Below, in pieces: positions 18,213 to 26,641 of a stretch of DNA of 64,000 nucleotides. The translations under genes and the position numbers were made by a program. The stretch covers positions 62,001 through 126,000 of the forward strand of contig SHND01000071.1 of NCBI GenBank assembly GCA_004295045.1, given 5' to 3'. The stretch is from Chloroflexota bacterium. GTDB lineage: Bacteria > Chloroflexota > Anaerolineae > UBA4142 > SHND01. The stretch's first letter is position 1. Each line of letters opens with the position of its first letter. A model generated the notes under the pieces. That model did not search any database. It was not told the DNA's origin and was given only the letters and a program-made list of their open reading frames with translations.

Positions 18213-19492
18213 ATCCAATCGCGACTGCCGCCAAAGGCAAAGGAGTGCGTGGATTATTCAAACGCGCGGCGACGATTCAACAGCATTACGGTGTGACCTC
18301 TGCCAAGATGGATGGCATGTTAGCGCACTTTGCGCGAATTTTGCGCGAATTTGATGCGCCTGCGACATTTCCGATCACCACAGTGGTTTTGCTGCGGAAC
18401 CGCGGCGTTGTCGAAAAATATCAAGCGCACAATATCGAGTTTGCCGTTCATGGGTATTACCATGTGGATTCCAGCCGCCTGACGCTTGACGAACAATTCG
18501 AACAATTCTCCCGCGCGCGCGAAATGTTTCACGCGCGCGGGGTCGAGTGCATTGGCTTTCGATGCCCATACCTTCGCGGTAATGATGAAACGTTGACAGC
18601 GCTCCGCCGCGCCGGGTTTTTGTACGACAGCAGCCAGGGTTTGGTGTGGGAGCTTGGGAACGAGATCGAGTCATCCGCGTACCGCCGCGTGCTCGGATTC
18701 TACGATACGATTCCTGCCGGCAAGTACCCTTCCTTGCCGCGCTGGGAAAACGACTTGATTCGGATTCCGTACTGTCTGCCCGACGACGAAGCGTTCGTAG
18801 ACCGGTTTGAATTGCGAGACCCGGCGGCGATGGCGAAAATGTGGCAAGCGTTGTTGCGGCGGACGCACGGATTGGGCGAACTGTGCACGCTCGGGCTCCA
18901 TCCGGAACGAATTGCGCTGTGCGGGCAGGCGCTTGCGGATACGCTGCGCCTCGCACGGGAGCTTGTGCCATCGGTATGGCTCGCGCGATTGGATGAAATC
19001 GCGCGCTGGTGGATAGCCCGAATGAACGCGCAGCTCACGATTGTGACACAGCCGAATGATCAGTTCGAACTAGTCGTGGACGGACCGCCCGGCACGACAC
19101 TCCTCGCGCGCAATGTGGTCCTTTTGTCGTCTGCTACCAGATGGCATGGTGCATACTGGCGGATCTCGGGGAATCGGGTGCAGCTGCGCTCGCCGCGCCG
19201 CCCCTTTATCGGCATATCACCCCAGTCGTCACCCGCATTACACAGTTTTTTGCGACAGCAGGGATACATTGTGGAAACTGCTGACGACAGGCGTCGCTAT
19301 TCGATTTTTCTCAACCGACCGCAGTTCACCGCTCAAGACGAGCGAGCGCTGCTGGAGGAAATCGAAGACGGTAAATTTCCGTTGGTGCGGCTCGCACGCT
19401 GGTACGATGGCGCTCAAAGCGCGCTTGCTGTGACAGGCGATATTGATGCTTTGACTGTGTGGGACTATAGCTTGCGTTTGTTGGGGCGTTGA
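18209..19492 (+). CDS. Polysaccharide deacetylase-like protein, apparently permuted
   Basis: A 427-residue protein starting at a GTG that overlaps the previous stop. Residues about 35-270 resemble a NodB domain: a helix plus DAPATFPITTVV, then FAVHGYYHVD (His81, His85, the metal-binding HxxxH) and GFRCPY (about 116-121), equal to motif 3. The TFDDG motif that should precede them is absent at the N-terminus, yet the last 20 residues read ALAVTGDIDALTVWDY, which has the look of that first strand with its Asp pair. The metal site may thus be completed from the C-terminus. Residues 270-400 are unrecognised. It likely removes N-acetyl groups from the polymer; a non-catalytic role is possible. Confidence 0.72.
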   Translation: MNPIATAAKGKGVRGLFKRAATIQQHYGVTSAKMDGMLAHFARILREFDAPATFPITTVVLLRNRGVVEKYQAHNIEFAVHGYYHVDSSRLTLDEQFEQFSRAREMFHARGVECIGFRCPYLRGNDETLTALRRAGFLYDSSQGLVWELGNEIESSAYRRVLGFYDTIPAGKYPSLPRWENDLIRIPYCLPDDEAFVDRFELRDPAAMAKMWQALLRRTHGLGELCTLGLHPERIALCGQALADTLRLARELVPSVWLARLDEIARWWIARMNAQLTIVTQPNDQFELVVDGPPGTTLLARNVVLLSSATRWHGAYWRISGNRVQLRSPRRPFIGISPQSSPALHSFLRQQGYIVETADDRRRYSIFLNRPQFTAQDERALLEEIEDGKFPLVRLARWYDGAQSALAVTGDIDALTVWDYSLRLLGR

Positions 19493-19622
19493 GATGGATT
19501 TCAGATTCGGCAAAGGACTACATCGTCCGGCGCATTCACCTCTATTGCACATGACATCAACAGAATGTTTGAGGTTCAGGAAAACCAAGTGACAAGGTTG
19601 CGCTCGTTCAGTAGGAGGGAAT

Positions 19623-20939
19623 ATGGCTCAAATCAGTGTATTTGGTCTGGGTTATGTTGGCACAGTGATGGTTGCCTGTTTCGCCGACGACGGTCACCAA
19701 GTTATTGGCGTGGATGTGAATCCGCTCAAGACTGAAATGATCCAAGAAGGAGTCAATCCAATCGTCGAAGAGGGGTTGAGTGACCTTTTGAAAAAAGGGG
19801 TTACGGAGGGTCGAATCAACGCGACAAACGACCCTTGCAAAGCGGTGCGCGAGAGCGATATTTCCTTTGTATGCGTAGGAACGCCAAGCAATTCCAATGG
19901 CAGTCTCGATTTGCGCTATGTCAAACGCGTGTGCGAGGAAATTGGAGAGGCGCTCGCGCACGAGACGCGGTATCACATTGTCGTATTGCGCAGCACCATG
20001 TTGCCCGGCAGCACCGAAGAGATTGTAGTGCCGATCCTCGAACGCGCGTCCGGCAAGCACGCGGGCTCGGATTTTGGCGTCGCGTTCAATCCGGAATTTT
20101 TGCGTGAGGGCAGTTCGATCAAGGATTTTCACGAACCGCCCTTTACCATTATTGGCTGTGATGATACGCGTGTAGCTGACACGATTCGGTCCTTGTACAC
20201 GGAACTGTCCGCGCCGATTTTTGTTACGCCGTTCAAAGTTGCAGAGATGGTCAAATACGCCAACAACGCATTCCACGCGCTCAAAGTTTCGTTCGCGAAC
20301 GAAATTGGAAATCTTTGTCACGCGCAACAGATTGACAGTCATCAGGTGATGAATATTTTTTGCCACGATCGCAAACTGAATCTTTCGCCGTACTATTTGA
20401 TGCCCGGATTCGCGTTCGGGGGTTCGTGTCTGCCGAAAGACCTGCGCGCAATCATTTACCAGTCGCGCGCATTCGATCTCGATGTTCCGGTACTCGAATC
20501 CATCCTTTTGAGCAACGAACGGCAAATTCAAATTGCCTATCAAATGATCAAACGCACCGAACGCAAGCGCATCGGTGTGCTTGGCTTTAGTTTCAAAGCC
20601 GGGACCGACGACTTGCGCGAAAGTCCGATGGTCGCGTTGATCGAGCAGCTCATCGGCAAGGGCTATCGCGTTCAGGTGTACGACCGAAACGTGTCGCTCG
20701 CGAACCTGCACGGCGCGAACCGCGCGTACATTGAAAAGGAAATTCCGCACATTGCGTCGTTGATGGCGTCAAGTCTGGATCAGGTTGTCGAACAAGCAGA
20801 AGTGATCGTCATCGGCAACAAAGCCGGCGAGTTCGCGCAGGTGCTGTCCAATTTGCGCGGCGACCAAATTCTGATTGATCTCGTGCGTATCGCGCAAGAC
20901 GCCCAATCGAACGGACACTATCAAGGAATTTGTTGGTAA
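19623..20939 (+). CDS. algD: GDP-mannose 6-dehydrogenase (AlgD-type)
   Basis: A 438-residue nucleotide-sugar dehydrogenase. The NAD loop is FGLGYVGTV at the N-terminus; GTPSNSNGSLDL and CHDRKLNLSPYYLMPG match AlgD rather than UDP-glucose dehydrogenase; the catalytic Cys is in GFAFGGSCLPKD (Cys269). The segment LGFSFKAGTDDLRESP and the terminal GICW are also AlgD hallmarks. It oxidises GDP-mannose with two NAD to GDP-mannuronate, the uronic acid donor for alginate-like or mixed uronate polymers. AGGAGG at 19613-19618 fixes the start. It follows a 130-base gap with no clear promoter and is followed by the GHL10-type lipoprotein gene. Specificity for GDP-mannose is inferred from sequence; GDP-mannose synthesis genes are not in the window. 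Confidence 0.88.
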   Translation: MAQISVFGLGYVGTVMVACFADDGHQVIGVDVNPLKTEMIQEGVNPIVEEGLSDLLKKGVTEGRINATNDPCKAVRESDISFVCVGTPSNSNGSLDLRYVKRVCEEIGEALAHETRYHIVVLRSTMLPGSTEEIVVPILERASGKHAGSDFGVAFNPEFLREGSSIKDFHEPPFTIIGCDDTRVADTIRSLYTELSAPIFVTPFKVAEMVKYANNAFHALKVSFANEIGNLCHAQQIDSHQVMNIFCHDRKLNLSPYYLMPGFAFGGSCLPKDLRAIIYQSRAFDLDVPVLESILLSNERQIQIAYQMIKRTERKRIGVLGFSFKAGTDDLRESPMVALIEQLIGKGYRVQVYDRNVSLANLHGANRAYIEKEIPHIASLMASSLDQVVEQAEVIVIGNKAGEFAQVLSNLRGDQILIDLVRIAQDAQSNGHYQGICW

Positions 20940-20952
20940 AGGGAAAAGATTC

Positions 20953-22893
20953 GTGAAGCCCACTTTTTCTGGAGGGATTGCGCGTGTGATTTTGCTGGCG
21001 CTTGGCAGCGCATTGCTGTCCTTTTGTGCGCCCGCGCCACCCGCCGCAACGGTCCCACCGACCGCCGGTACGACTATAGTCGCCACTTTGCCGCAACCCT
21101 CGACAACGCCAGTGATTTCCGCGACGCGCCCCGAGCCCACCAGTACGCTCAAATTGTCCCCCACAGCGGTTCCGACAACTCGAACCCCGCCATCCTTGCC
21201 TACAGCCACGCTCCCAGCCATCGAAACCGCGACGGCTCCTGCGTTGCGTTCTATTTCGAGGCAGCCCGCGGAACTGCGCGCAGCATGGGTGCATGACAAC
21301 TCGCTCGTGACGCGCGATAAGGTTGACGAGATAATTCGCCGCGCGGAATTAGGAAATCTTAACGCGCTTTTCGCCAATGTGTTTGCCAATGGGGAGGCGT
21401 TGTTTGACAGCGCTTTTGTCGAGAAAAGCCGATTGGTCCAGGATGAATTCAACCCGCTCGCCTATCTCGTCCAGGAAGCGCACAAGCGCGATATTCAGGT
21501 GCACGCGTGGTTTGTGAACGGACCGGTGGATAACGACGGCGAATCCGCGATCATCGCCAAGCATCCTGAATGGGCGCTCGTGGGAGCGGATGGCGCGAAA
21601 CTGCCCTGGCTGAATTTCGCGCGCCCCGACGTGCGGCAATTTCTCGGCGACTTGATGTTCGAGTCTGTGGCACGCTATGGAGTGGACGGGGTCCATTTCG
21701 ATTTCACACGCTACCCCGGACCGCAGTGGGGTTTTGATCCGTACACTGTGCAAGCATTTAATGCGAGTCACGATTTCGACGCGAGCGAACTGCGGTACAC
21801 AGACTTGCCCGCGTACTCGTTCTTTGAAGGCAACCCGCTGACGAATCCGACCACAGCACAAATCTTGGCTGCGTTTGCCGATGGCTTGCCTGCGGTGACG
21901 CTGAATACGTACGGCGCGGGTCAAGCGCTGGTCTTTAACTGGCGCGCGAGCGAACGGCATCTCGCGATCGAATCGGAAATCATGCGGCGCGCCGTCAATG
22001 CGATGCTCAAACCCGGCGGCAAAGTGTATCTCTATCGCACCGATCAAGGCACGGGCAACAGCGAAGACTATTTCATGATGGCTCGCGCGTGGCTCAGAGA
22101 CTTGGGATGGACGCCGGTTGAGATTGACGCGACAAAACTCACGTCGCTCCAACCCGGTTCCGCGATCGTTATGCCGAATGTGTACAAGCTCTCTCCAAGC
22201 GAAGCCGGACAGCTTGGCGCATTTGTGGAAAATGGGGGTGGCGCGATTTTCATCGAAGGTCCGGCGCGCGGCATGAGTCTTGAGATTTTGCAGCAAGTAA
22301 CAGGCATGCGCGACAGCGGCAACCGTTTTGCCGCGTGGACATTGTTGGTTCCGATGGGTTCCAACTCTTTGATTCCGGTGAGCGCGCGGTCTGCAGACCT
22401 TGCCGCCTATCAAGCGCGCGACGCGCAGTGGAAGACATTTCGCAAGGACGCAGTGACTGCGTTGATCAAGGAGGTGCATCAGCGCATCAAGAGGCAGTAT
22501 CCGCAGGTCGAGTTAACGGCGACGATGACACCAGACCAAGAGAGCGCGGCGAATCAAGTGCTGCAGGATTGGCAGACGTGGCTCGACCGTGGACTGATTG
22601 ATTGGCTCATTCCGCGCGGTTATATTACCGAAGCGAGCGAGCTCGATCCGATTATCGCGGATTGGAAGCCGGCAATGAAACATTACAAACGCATCGTCAT
22701 CGGCTTGAGTACCTTTTATGGCAAAGGCAAAGAACGGATCGCCAAAGAACCGATTGCGCTGCTTGCAGAAATTGCGCAAGCGCGTGCGGCAGGTTCGGCT
22801 GGCGTCATCTTGTGGAATCTTGACTACTCGAGCGATGAAGAATTGAAAGCGCTCAAGGATGGACTCTTCCGTCAAGTGCAAGCGAATCCGTGA
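20953..22893 (+). CDS. GHL10-type glycoside-hydrolase-like lipoprotein with inserted domain
   Basis: A 646-residue lipoprotein: hydrophobic leader ending LLSFC with Cys25 as the likely lipidated residue, then a Thr/Pro-rich spacer to about residue 105. The GHL10-like barrel starts ELRAAWVHDNSL (about 108) and contains GVDGVHFDFTRYPGP (about 242-256), typical of the active-site strand. At about residue 305-480 the barrel is interrupted by a region with AIVMPNVYKLSPSEAGQLGAF and FVENGGGAIFIEG, resembling a ThuA/beta-galactosidase-trimerisation-like Rossmann domain; the barrel resumes with FRKDAVTALIKEV and ends GVILWNLDYS. It probably acts on the exported glycan at the cell surface. Start GTG 20953 is chosen for the charged leader; GTG 20986, nine bases after GGAGGG, is an alternative. 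Confidence 0.75.
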   Translation: MKPTFSGGIARVILLALGSALLSFCAPAPPAATVPPTAGTTIVATLPQPSTTPVISATRPEPTSTLKLSPTAVPTTRTPPSLPTATLPAIETATAPALRSISRQPAELRAAWVHDNSLVTRDKVDEIIRRAELGNLNALFANVFANGEALFDSAFVEKSRLVQDEFNPLAYLVQEAHKRDIQVHAWFVNGPVDNDGESAIIAKHPEWALVGADGAKLPWLNFARPDVRQFLGDLMFESVARYGVDGVHFDFTRYPGPQWGFDPYTVQAFNASHDFDASELRYTDLPAYSFFEGNPLTNPTTAQILAAFADGLPAVTLNTYGAGQALVFNWRASERHLAIESEIMRRAVNAMLKPGGKVYLYRTDQGTGNSEDYFMMARAWLRDLGWTPVEIDATKLTSLQPGSAIVMPNVYKLSPSEAGQLGAFVENGGGAIFIEGPARGMSLEILQQVTGMRDSGNRFAAWTLLVPMGSNSLIPVSARSADLAAYQARDAQWKTFRKDAVTALIKEVHQRIKRQYPQVELTATMTPDQESAANQVLQDWQTWLDRGLIDWLIPRGYITEASELDPIIADWKPAMKHYKRIVIGLSTFYGKGKERIAKEPIALLAEIAQARAAGSAGVILWNLDYSSDEELKALKDGLFRQVQANP

Positions 22894-22920
22894 GAGATGA
22901 TTTTGTGGAGGATGCAGCTC

Positions 22921-23952
22921 ATGCGTGTCATACAAGAACTCGACTTGGCAGAATGGAATCAGTTTCTTGAAAAGCATCCGCTGGCGAACATCTACCAAAC
23001 ACCGGAGATGTTCCAAGTCCTGGCGCATACAGCGGGGCACTATCCCAAGCTATGGGCGGTGGTGGATGATGATGGGTCGGTCCTCGCGCTCATGCTGCCA
23101 GTACAGATTACTTTGGTCGCCGGCTTGCTGCGCGGGTTCACAACCCGCGCGGTGTGTTATGGAAGCATCCTCTGCGCGCCCGGTCCCGAGGGCAATGCCG
23201 CCCTGGATTTGCTCTTGGATACGTACCAGCGCAAAGTGGGACGACATGAGCTCTTTACAGAACTTCGCAATCAGTACGACCTGTCGGCATATCAAACGCT
23301 TCTCAACGCCAAGGGCTTTGTGTTTGAGGATCACCTGAATTTTGAGATTGATCTCGAGCAGCCGGAAGAGGTGTTATGGAGCAAGATCAGCAGGAGTGCA
23401 AGGCAAGGAATTCGTGCCGCCGAGAAAAGGAACGTGTACGTGCAAGAGATGACGAACGCGGCGGGAGTATTTGCCGCGTATCCTAAATTGAGACAAGTCT
23501 ATACGCGTGTGGGCGTACCGCTCGCGGACATTTCCTTGTTTGAAGCCGCGTGCGAAATTCTCGCGCCGCGCGACATGTTGAAAATTTTTCTGGCGTATGC
23601 GGGGACCGAATGCATCGGCGCGATGATCGCGCTGACTTTTAAGGGGCGCATGATTGACTGGTATGCCGCTGGAGATCGCGACACGAGCGCGTTGTATTGG
23701 CCCAACGATACGCTCGTTTGGTATGCGCTGCGCTGGGGAAAACAGCACGGCTATCGCGTGTTCGACTTTGGCGGCGGCGGCAAGCCGAATGAACCCTATG
23801 GACCACGCGAATTCAAACGCAAGTTTGGCGGCAGGCAGGTGAATTATGGTCGCAATGTGTCCATTCACGCGCACTGGCGGCTCACCGTCAGCCAAGCGGG
23901 GTACGGACTCTATCGCAAGTTGCCGCGTACACGGGTACGTAATGTGGTGTGA
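22921..23952 (+). CDS. FemAB-like GNAT acyltransferase
   Basis: A 343-residue protein of the FemAB/GNAT superfamily, with two GNAT-like halves. The second half contains RSARQGIRAAEKRN, a WYAAGDRDTSALYWPND segment and the hallmark FDFGGGGKPNEPYGPREFKRKFGG near residues 280-310. Homologues are found in exosortase-linked polysaccharide loci and in peptidoglycan bridge formation, where they use aminoacyl-tRNA or acyl donors. Here it may acylate or aminoacylate a sugar. GGAGG at 22907-22911 supports ATG 22921; ATGs at 22897 and 22912 lie upstream in frame or close by without better sites. A rho-independent terminator follows the stop. Confidence 0.8.
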   Translation: MRVIQELDLAEWNQFLEKHPLANIYQTPEMFQVLAHTAGHYPKLWAVVDDDGSVLALMLPVQITLVAGLLRGFTTRAVCYGSILCAPGPEGNAALDLLLDTYQRKVGRHELFTELRNQYDLSAYQTLLNAKGFVFEDHLNFEIDLEQPEEVLWSKISRSARQGIRAAEKRNVYVQEMTNAAGVFAAYPKLRQVYTRVGVPLADISLFEAACEILAPRDMLKIFLAYAGTECIGAMIALTFKGRMIDWYAAGDRDTSALYWPNDTLVWYALRWGKQHGYRVFDFGGGGKPNEPYGPREFKRKFGGRQVNYGRNVSIHAHWRLTVSQAGYGLYRKLPRTRVRNVV

Positions 23953-23969
23953 AAGTGACAAGACCATCG

Positions 23970-23997
23970 AGCGCCTCAATTTATTGGGGCGCTTTTT
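23970..23997 (+). terminator. Rho-independent terminator
   Basis: Stem AGCGCCTCAAT pairs with ATTGGGGCGCT (one G-T wobble) around a two-base loop, followed by a T run. It lies 18 bases after the FemAB-like stop and probably ends the transcript of the preceding run. Confidence 0.85.
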
Positions 23998-24166
23998 CGT
24001 CTAGATCGAATGCTAATTCAATCGGACTTGTCACTACATTGTCACACGTTTTGTTACACATCGGCAACACCGCTCCATTAGGATTCTGCCAGGCTGGGCA
24101 GCAGGACCCTGCGCACGTTGAAAATTATTTCGCCGTAATGCGGCTGATAGATACAGGGATGGTGAA
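23998..24166. other. Intergenic region before glycosyltransferase gene
   Basis: Between the terminator and the next gene. It must hold the promoter for the gene at 24167. TTGTCA occurs at 24028-24033, but no convincing -10 box at the proper distance is visible. No gene seen. Confidence 0.5.
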
Positions 24167-25390
24167 ATGCGCCACTGCATGATCGTGCACAGCTATTACC
24201 CGCACGACGAAACGCGAGTGCAAAGACAAGCGGAAGCCCTCGTAAAATCCGGCTTTTGTACGGATGTCGTGTGCCTTCGGTATGCTGACGAGCCCAAGGT
24301 CGCCACAGCTGGAGGCGTTACGATTCATCGCCTCCCGATCCAACGCGACAAGCGTCGAGGGATGGTCGGACAGTTATTTGAATATCTGGCGTTCCTTTTC
24401 CTCGCGGCGATTGAGGTGACGCGGCTGCACTTGCAGGAACGATTCGACACAGTCCAAGTCCATAATCTGCCGGACTTTTTAGTGTTCGCCGCGCTCGTCC
24501 CCCGCCTCACCGGTAGCCGTATCCTCCTCGATCTGCACGACTTGATGCCCGAATTTTTCTGCGCGCGTTCCGGAGTCGGTCTCGACAGTTTCACCGCACG
24601 CATAGTGATTTGGCAGGAACAGCTCGCGTGCCGCTTTGCCCATCATGTGATTACTGTAACCGATCTGTGGCGGCAAACTTTGATTCGGCGCGGGGTTCCT
24701 GCTGAAAAATGTTCGGTTGTAATGAATGTCGCCGACCCACAATATTTTCGTCCAACCACAGAGAGATTAGGGGGGGGGGCGCGCGGCTTGCGCCTCATCT
24801 ACCACGGCACACTCACCTCGCGGTACGGCATTGACCTCGTCCTGCACGCGCTCGCGCAGCGACGCGCCGAACTGCCCAACGTACGCTTGACGATCCATGG
24901 GCGCGGTGAATATTTGGAAACAGTGCGCGCGCTGCGCAAGTCGCTGGGTCTGGAAGATGTCGTGCAGGTGCAAACAGAGTTTCTTAGCTCCGCCGCGCTT
25001 GCCGAGCTGGTAGGGGAACATGATGTCGGCGTCGTGCCATATCGCCGCGATATTTTTACGGACGGCATCCTGCCCACCAAGCTGATGGAATATATGGCGC
25101 TCGGAGTCCCCGCGCTCGTTGCCCGCACGCCTTGCCTCAGCCAGTATTTTGATGACACCGAAGTGGAATTCTTTGCCCCGGAGGATGTGGAAGACCTGGG
25201 ACATCATTTGGCAATTCTGTATCACGACCCCGAACGACGTCGCGTCCTTGCTCAAAATACGTCGAACTTTAATCAAAAATACAACTGGGCAGGTGAGGGA
25301 GAAAAATACGTCCAGCTGGTAAAACAATTTGCCGCAGCTATAGATCCATCTACCGAAAAGAATCTGGTACACGAACTGGTGGAATCATAA
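24167..25390 (+). CDS. GT4 family glycosyltransferase with poly-G tract
   Basis: A 407-residue GT-B glycosyltransferase. It begins MRHCMIVHSYYPHDETR, has ILLDLHDLMPEF in the N-terminal domain, and LIYHGTLTSRYGIDLVL followed by VGVVPYRRDIFTDGILPTK and KLMEYMALGVPALV in the donor domain, with the conserved Glu. It should add a sugar during repeat-unit assembly. A run of ten G residues at 24770-24779 encodes three Gly residues near position 202, between the two domains; a change of length there would shift the frame, so expression may switch. It begins a new transcript after the terminator and is followed by the Gfo/Idh gene after 35 bases. Confidence 0.88.
   Translation: MRHCMIVHSYYPHDETRVQRQAEALVKSGFCTDVVCLRYADEPKVATAGGVTIHRLPIQRDKRRGMVGQLFEYLAFLFLAAIEVTRLHLQERFDTVQVHNLPDFLVFAALVPRLTGSRILLDLHDLMPEFFCARSGVGLDSFTARIVIWQEQLACRFAHHVITVTDLWRQTLIRRGVPAEKCSVVMNVADPQYFRPTTERLGGGARGLRLIYHGTLTSRYGIDLVLHALAQRRAELPNVRLTIHGRGEYLETVRALRKSLGLEDVVQVQTEFLSSAALAELVGEHDVGVVPYRRDIFTDGILPTKLMEYMALGVPALVARTPCLSQYFDDTEVEFFAPEDVEDLGHHLAILYHDPERRRVLAQNTSNFNQKYNWAGEGEKYVQLVKQFAAAIDPSTEKNLVHELVES
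24770..24779 (+). repeat. Homopolymeric G(10) tract
   Basis: Ten consecutive G residues inside a glycosyltransferase coding sequence, at the link between the two GT-B domains. The reading frame is intact at this length. It is the longest G run I saw in the window. Confidence 0.9.
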
Positions 25391-25425
25391 TCGTTGGTCG
25401 AGCGAGCGGGCAAGAGCACAACATT

Positions 25426-26508
25426 ATGCCGAAACTTTTGCGGGCGGCTGTAATTGGGGCGGGGAATATGGGGCGCAACCACGCGCGCGTCTATTCCGAA
25501 ATGGACGACGTGGAACTTGTCGCCGTCGCTGACCCTGTCCCGGAAATGTTGAGTCGCATTGCGATGCGCCATCGCGTTCGCACGTACAGCGATTATCGCG
25601 TCATGCTCGAACGCGAGCCGATTGATCTCGTCTCCGTTGTTGTTCCCACGGAACTTCATTTTACGGTCGCGCGCGAAGTGTTGCAAGCCCGCATTCCGGT
25701 CCTCATCGAGAAACCGATCGCAGCGACAGTCGAAGAAGGCGCGGCGCTGATTTCGTTGGCAAACGAACTTCAAGTGCCATTCACGGTGGGACACATCGAG
25801 CGTTTCAACCCGGCAATCATCTGCCTCAAGAATCAACTTTCCTCGGGCGCCCTGGGAAAAGTATATCAAGTCCATGTACGGCGCATCGGACCATTTCCCC
25901 AACAGATCAAAGACGTTGGTGTCGTGATTGACCTCGCAACTCACGACCTCGACATCATGCACTATCTCACGGATGCAAATGTCACCCGACTACATGCAGA
26001 GATCGGACGACGGCTGCATACCGCGCACGAAGATTTGCTCTCGGCGGTTTTGCGTTTCGACAATGACGTTATCGGCGTGTTGGATGTCAATTGGCTCACG
26101 CCGACAAAGGTGCGCGAGATTTCTGTGATTGGTGCGCGAGGGATGTTTGTCGGAAATTATTTGACCCAAGACCTTGTCTTTTTTGAAAATGACGCTGCGC
26201 CGCCGGACGGAAATTGGCAGGAACTCGTCATTTCAGGTGTAACCGAAGGGCGCGCGATTCATTTCAAAATCAATAAAAAAGAACCACTGCGCGAAGAATT
26301 GGAGGCGTTTCTTTGTGCGGTGCGGACAGGGAGCGCGCCGCCGATGCGTGCTGAAGATGCGCTGCTCGCTCTCGCGGTCGCGCACCAGATGGTTCAAGCC
26401 GCAGGCAGTGGCGAAACGCTGCTGCTGGATGAGTCGCATGGGTTCGCCTGGCCCCCGTTCAACTTGCGCGCTGCGCCATTGCTGCCACATGCGCTCGCTG
26501 CCGAATGA
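25426..26508 (+). CDS. Gfo/Idh/MocA family oxidoreductase
   Basis: A 360-residue NAD(P)-dependent oxidoreductase. The Rossmann loop is VIGAGNMGRNHAR (about residues 9-21), and EKP at 95-97 is the conserved family motif with the catalytic Lys. The close NMGRNHARVYSE form is common in UDP-N-acetylglucosamine 3-dehydrogenase-like (WlbA-type) members, which make 3-keto sugars that later become 3-amino sugars. The partner aminotransferase is not in the window. It lies between a glycosyltransferase and the PAPS-forming enzyme, so it probably makes or modifies a sugar donor for the polymer. Substrate assignment is tentative. Confidence 0.82.
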   Translation: MPKLLRAAVIGAGNMGRNHARVYSEMDDVELVAVADPVPEMLSRIAMRHRVRTYSDYRVMLEREPIDLVSVVVPTELHFTVAREVLQARIPVLIEKPIAATVEEGAALISLANELQVPFTVGHIERFNPAIICLKNQLSSGALGKVYQVHVRRIGPFPQQIKDVGVVIDLATHDLDIMHYLTDANVTRLHAEIGRRLHTAHEDLLSAVLRFDNDVIGVLDVNWLTPTKVREISVIGARGMFVGNYLTQDLVFFENDAAPPDGNWQELVISGVTEGRAIHFKINKKEPLREELEAFLCAVRTGSAPPMRAEDALLALAVAHQMVQAAGSGETLLLDESHGFAWPPFNLRAAPLLPHALAAE

Positions 26509-26641
26509 AATGCAAACCGCCGAATTCTGATTCAGCTAAAGTGCCAAGCGATGATTCCTCTAACAACCGACGCGTCGTCATTCGCCGAAAACCGCCCTTC
26601 TGATTTCATAAAGCAACACAATTATTTCTTTGGAGGATGGA

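Noticed and set aside
23949..24182. Small frame after the FemAB-like gene (77 residues)
   Set aside because: It runs through a clear rho-independent terminator and has no homology signal.
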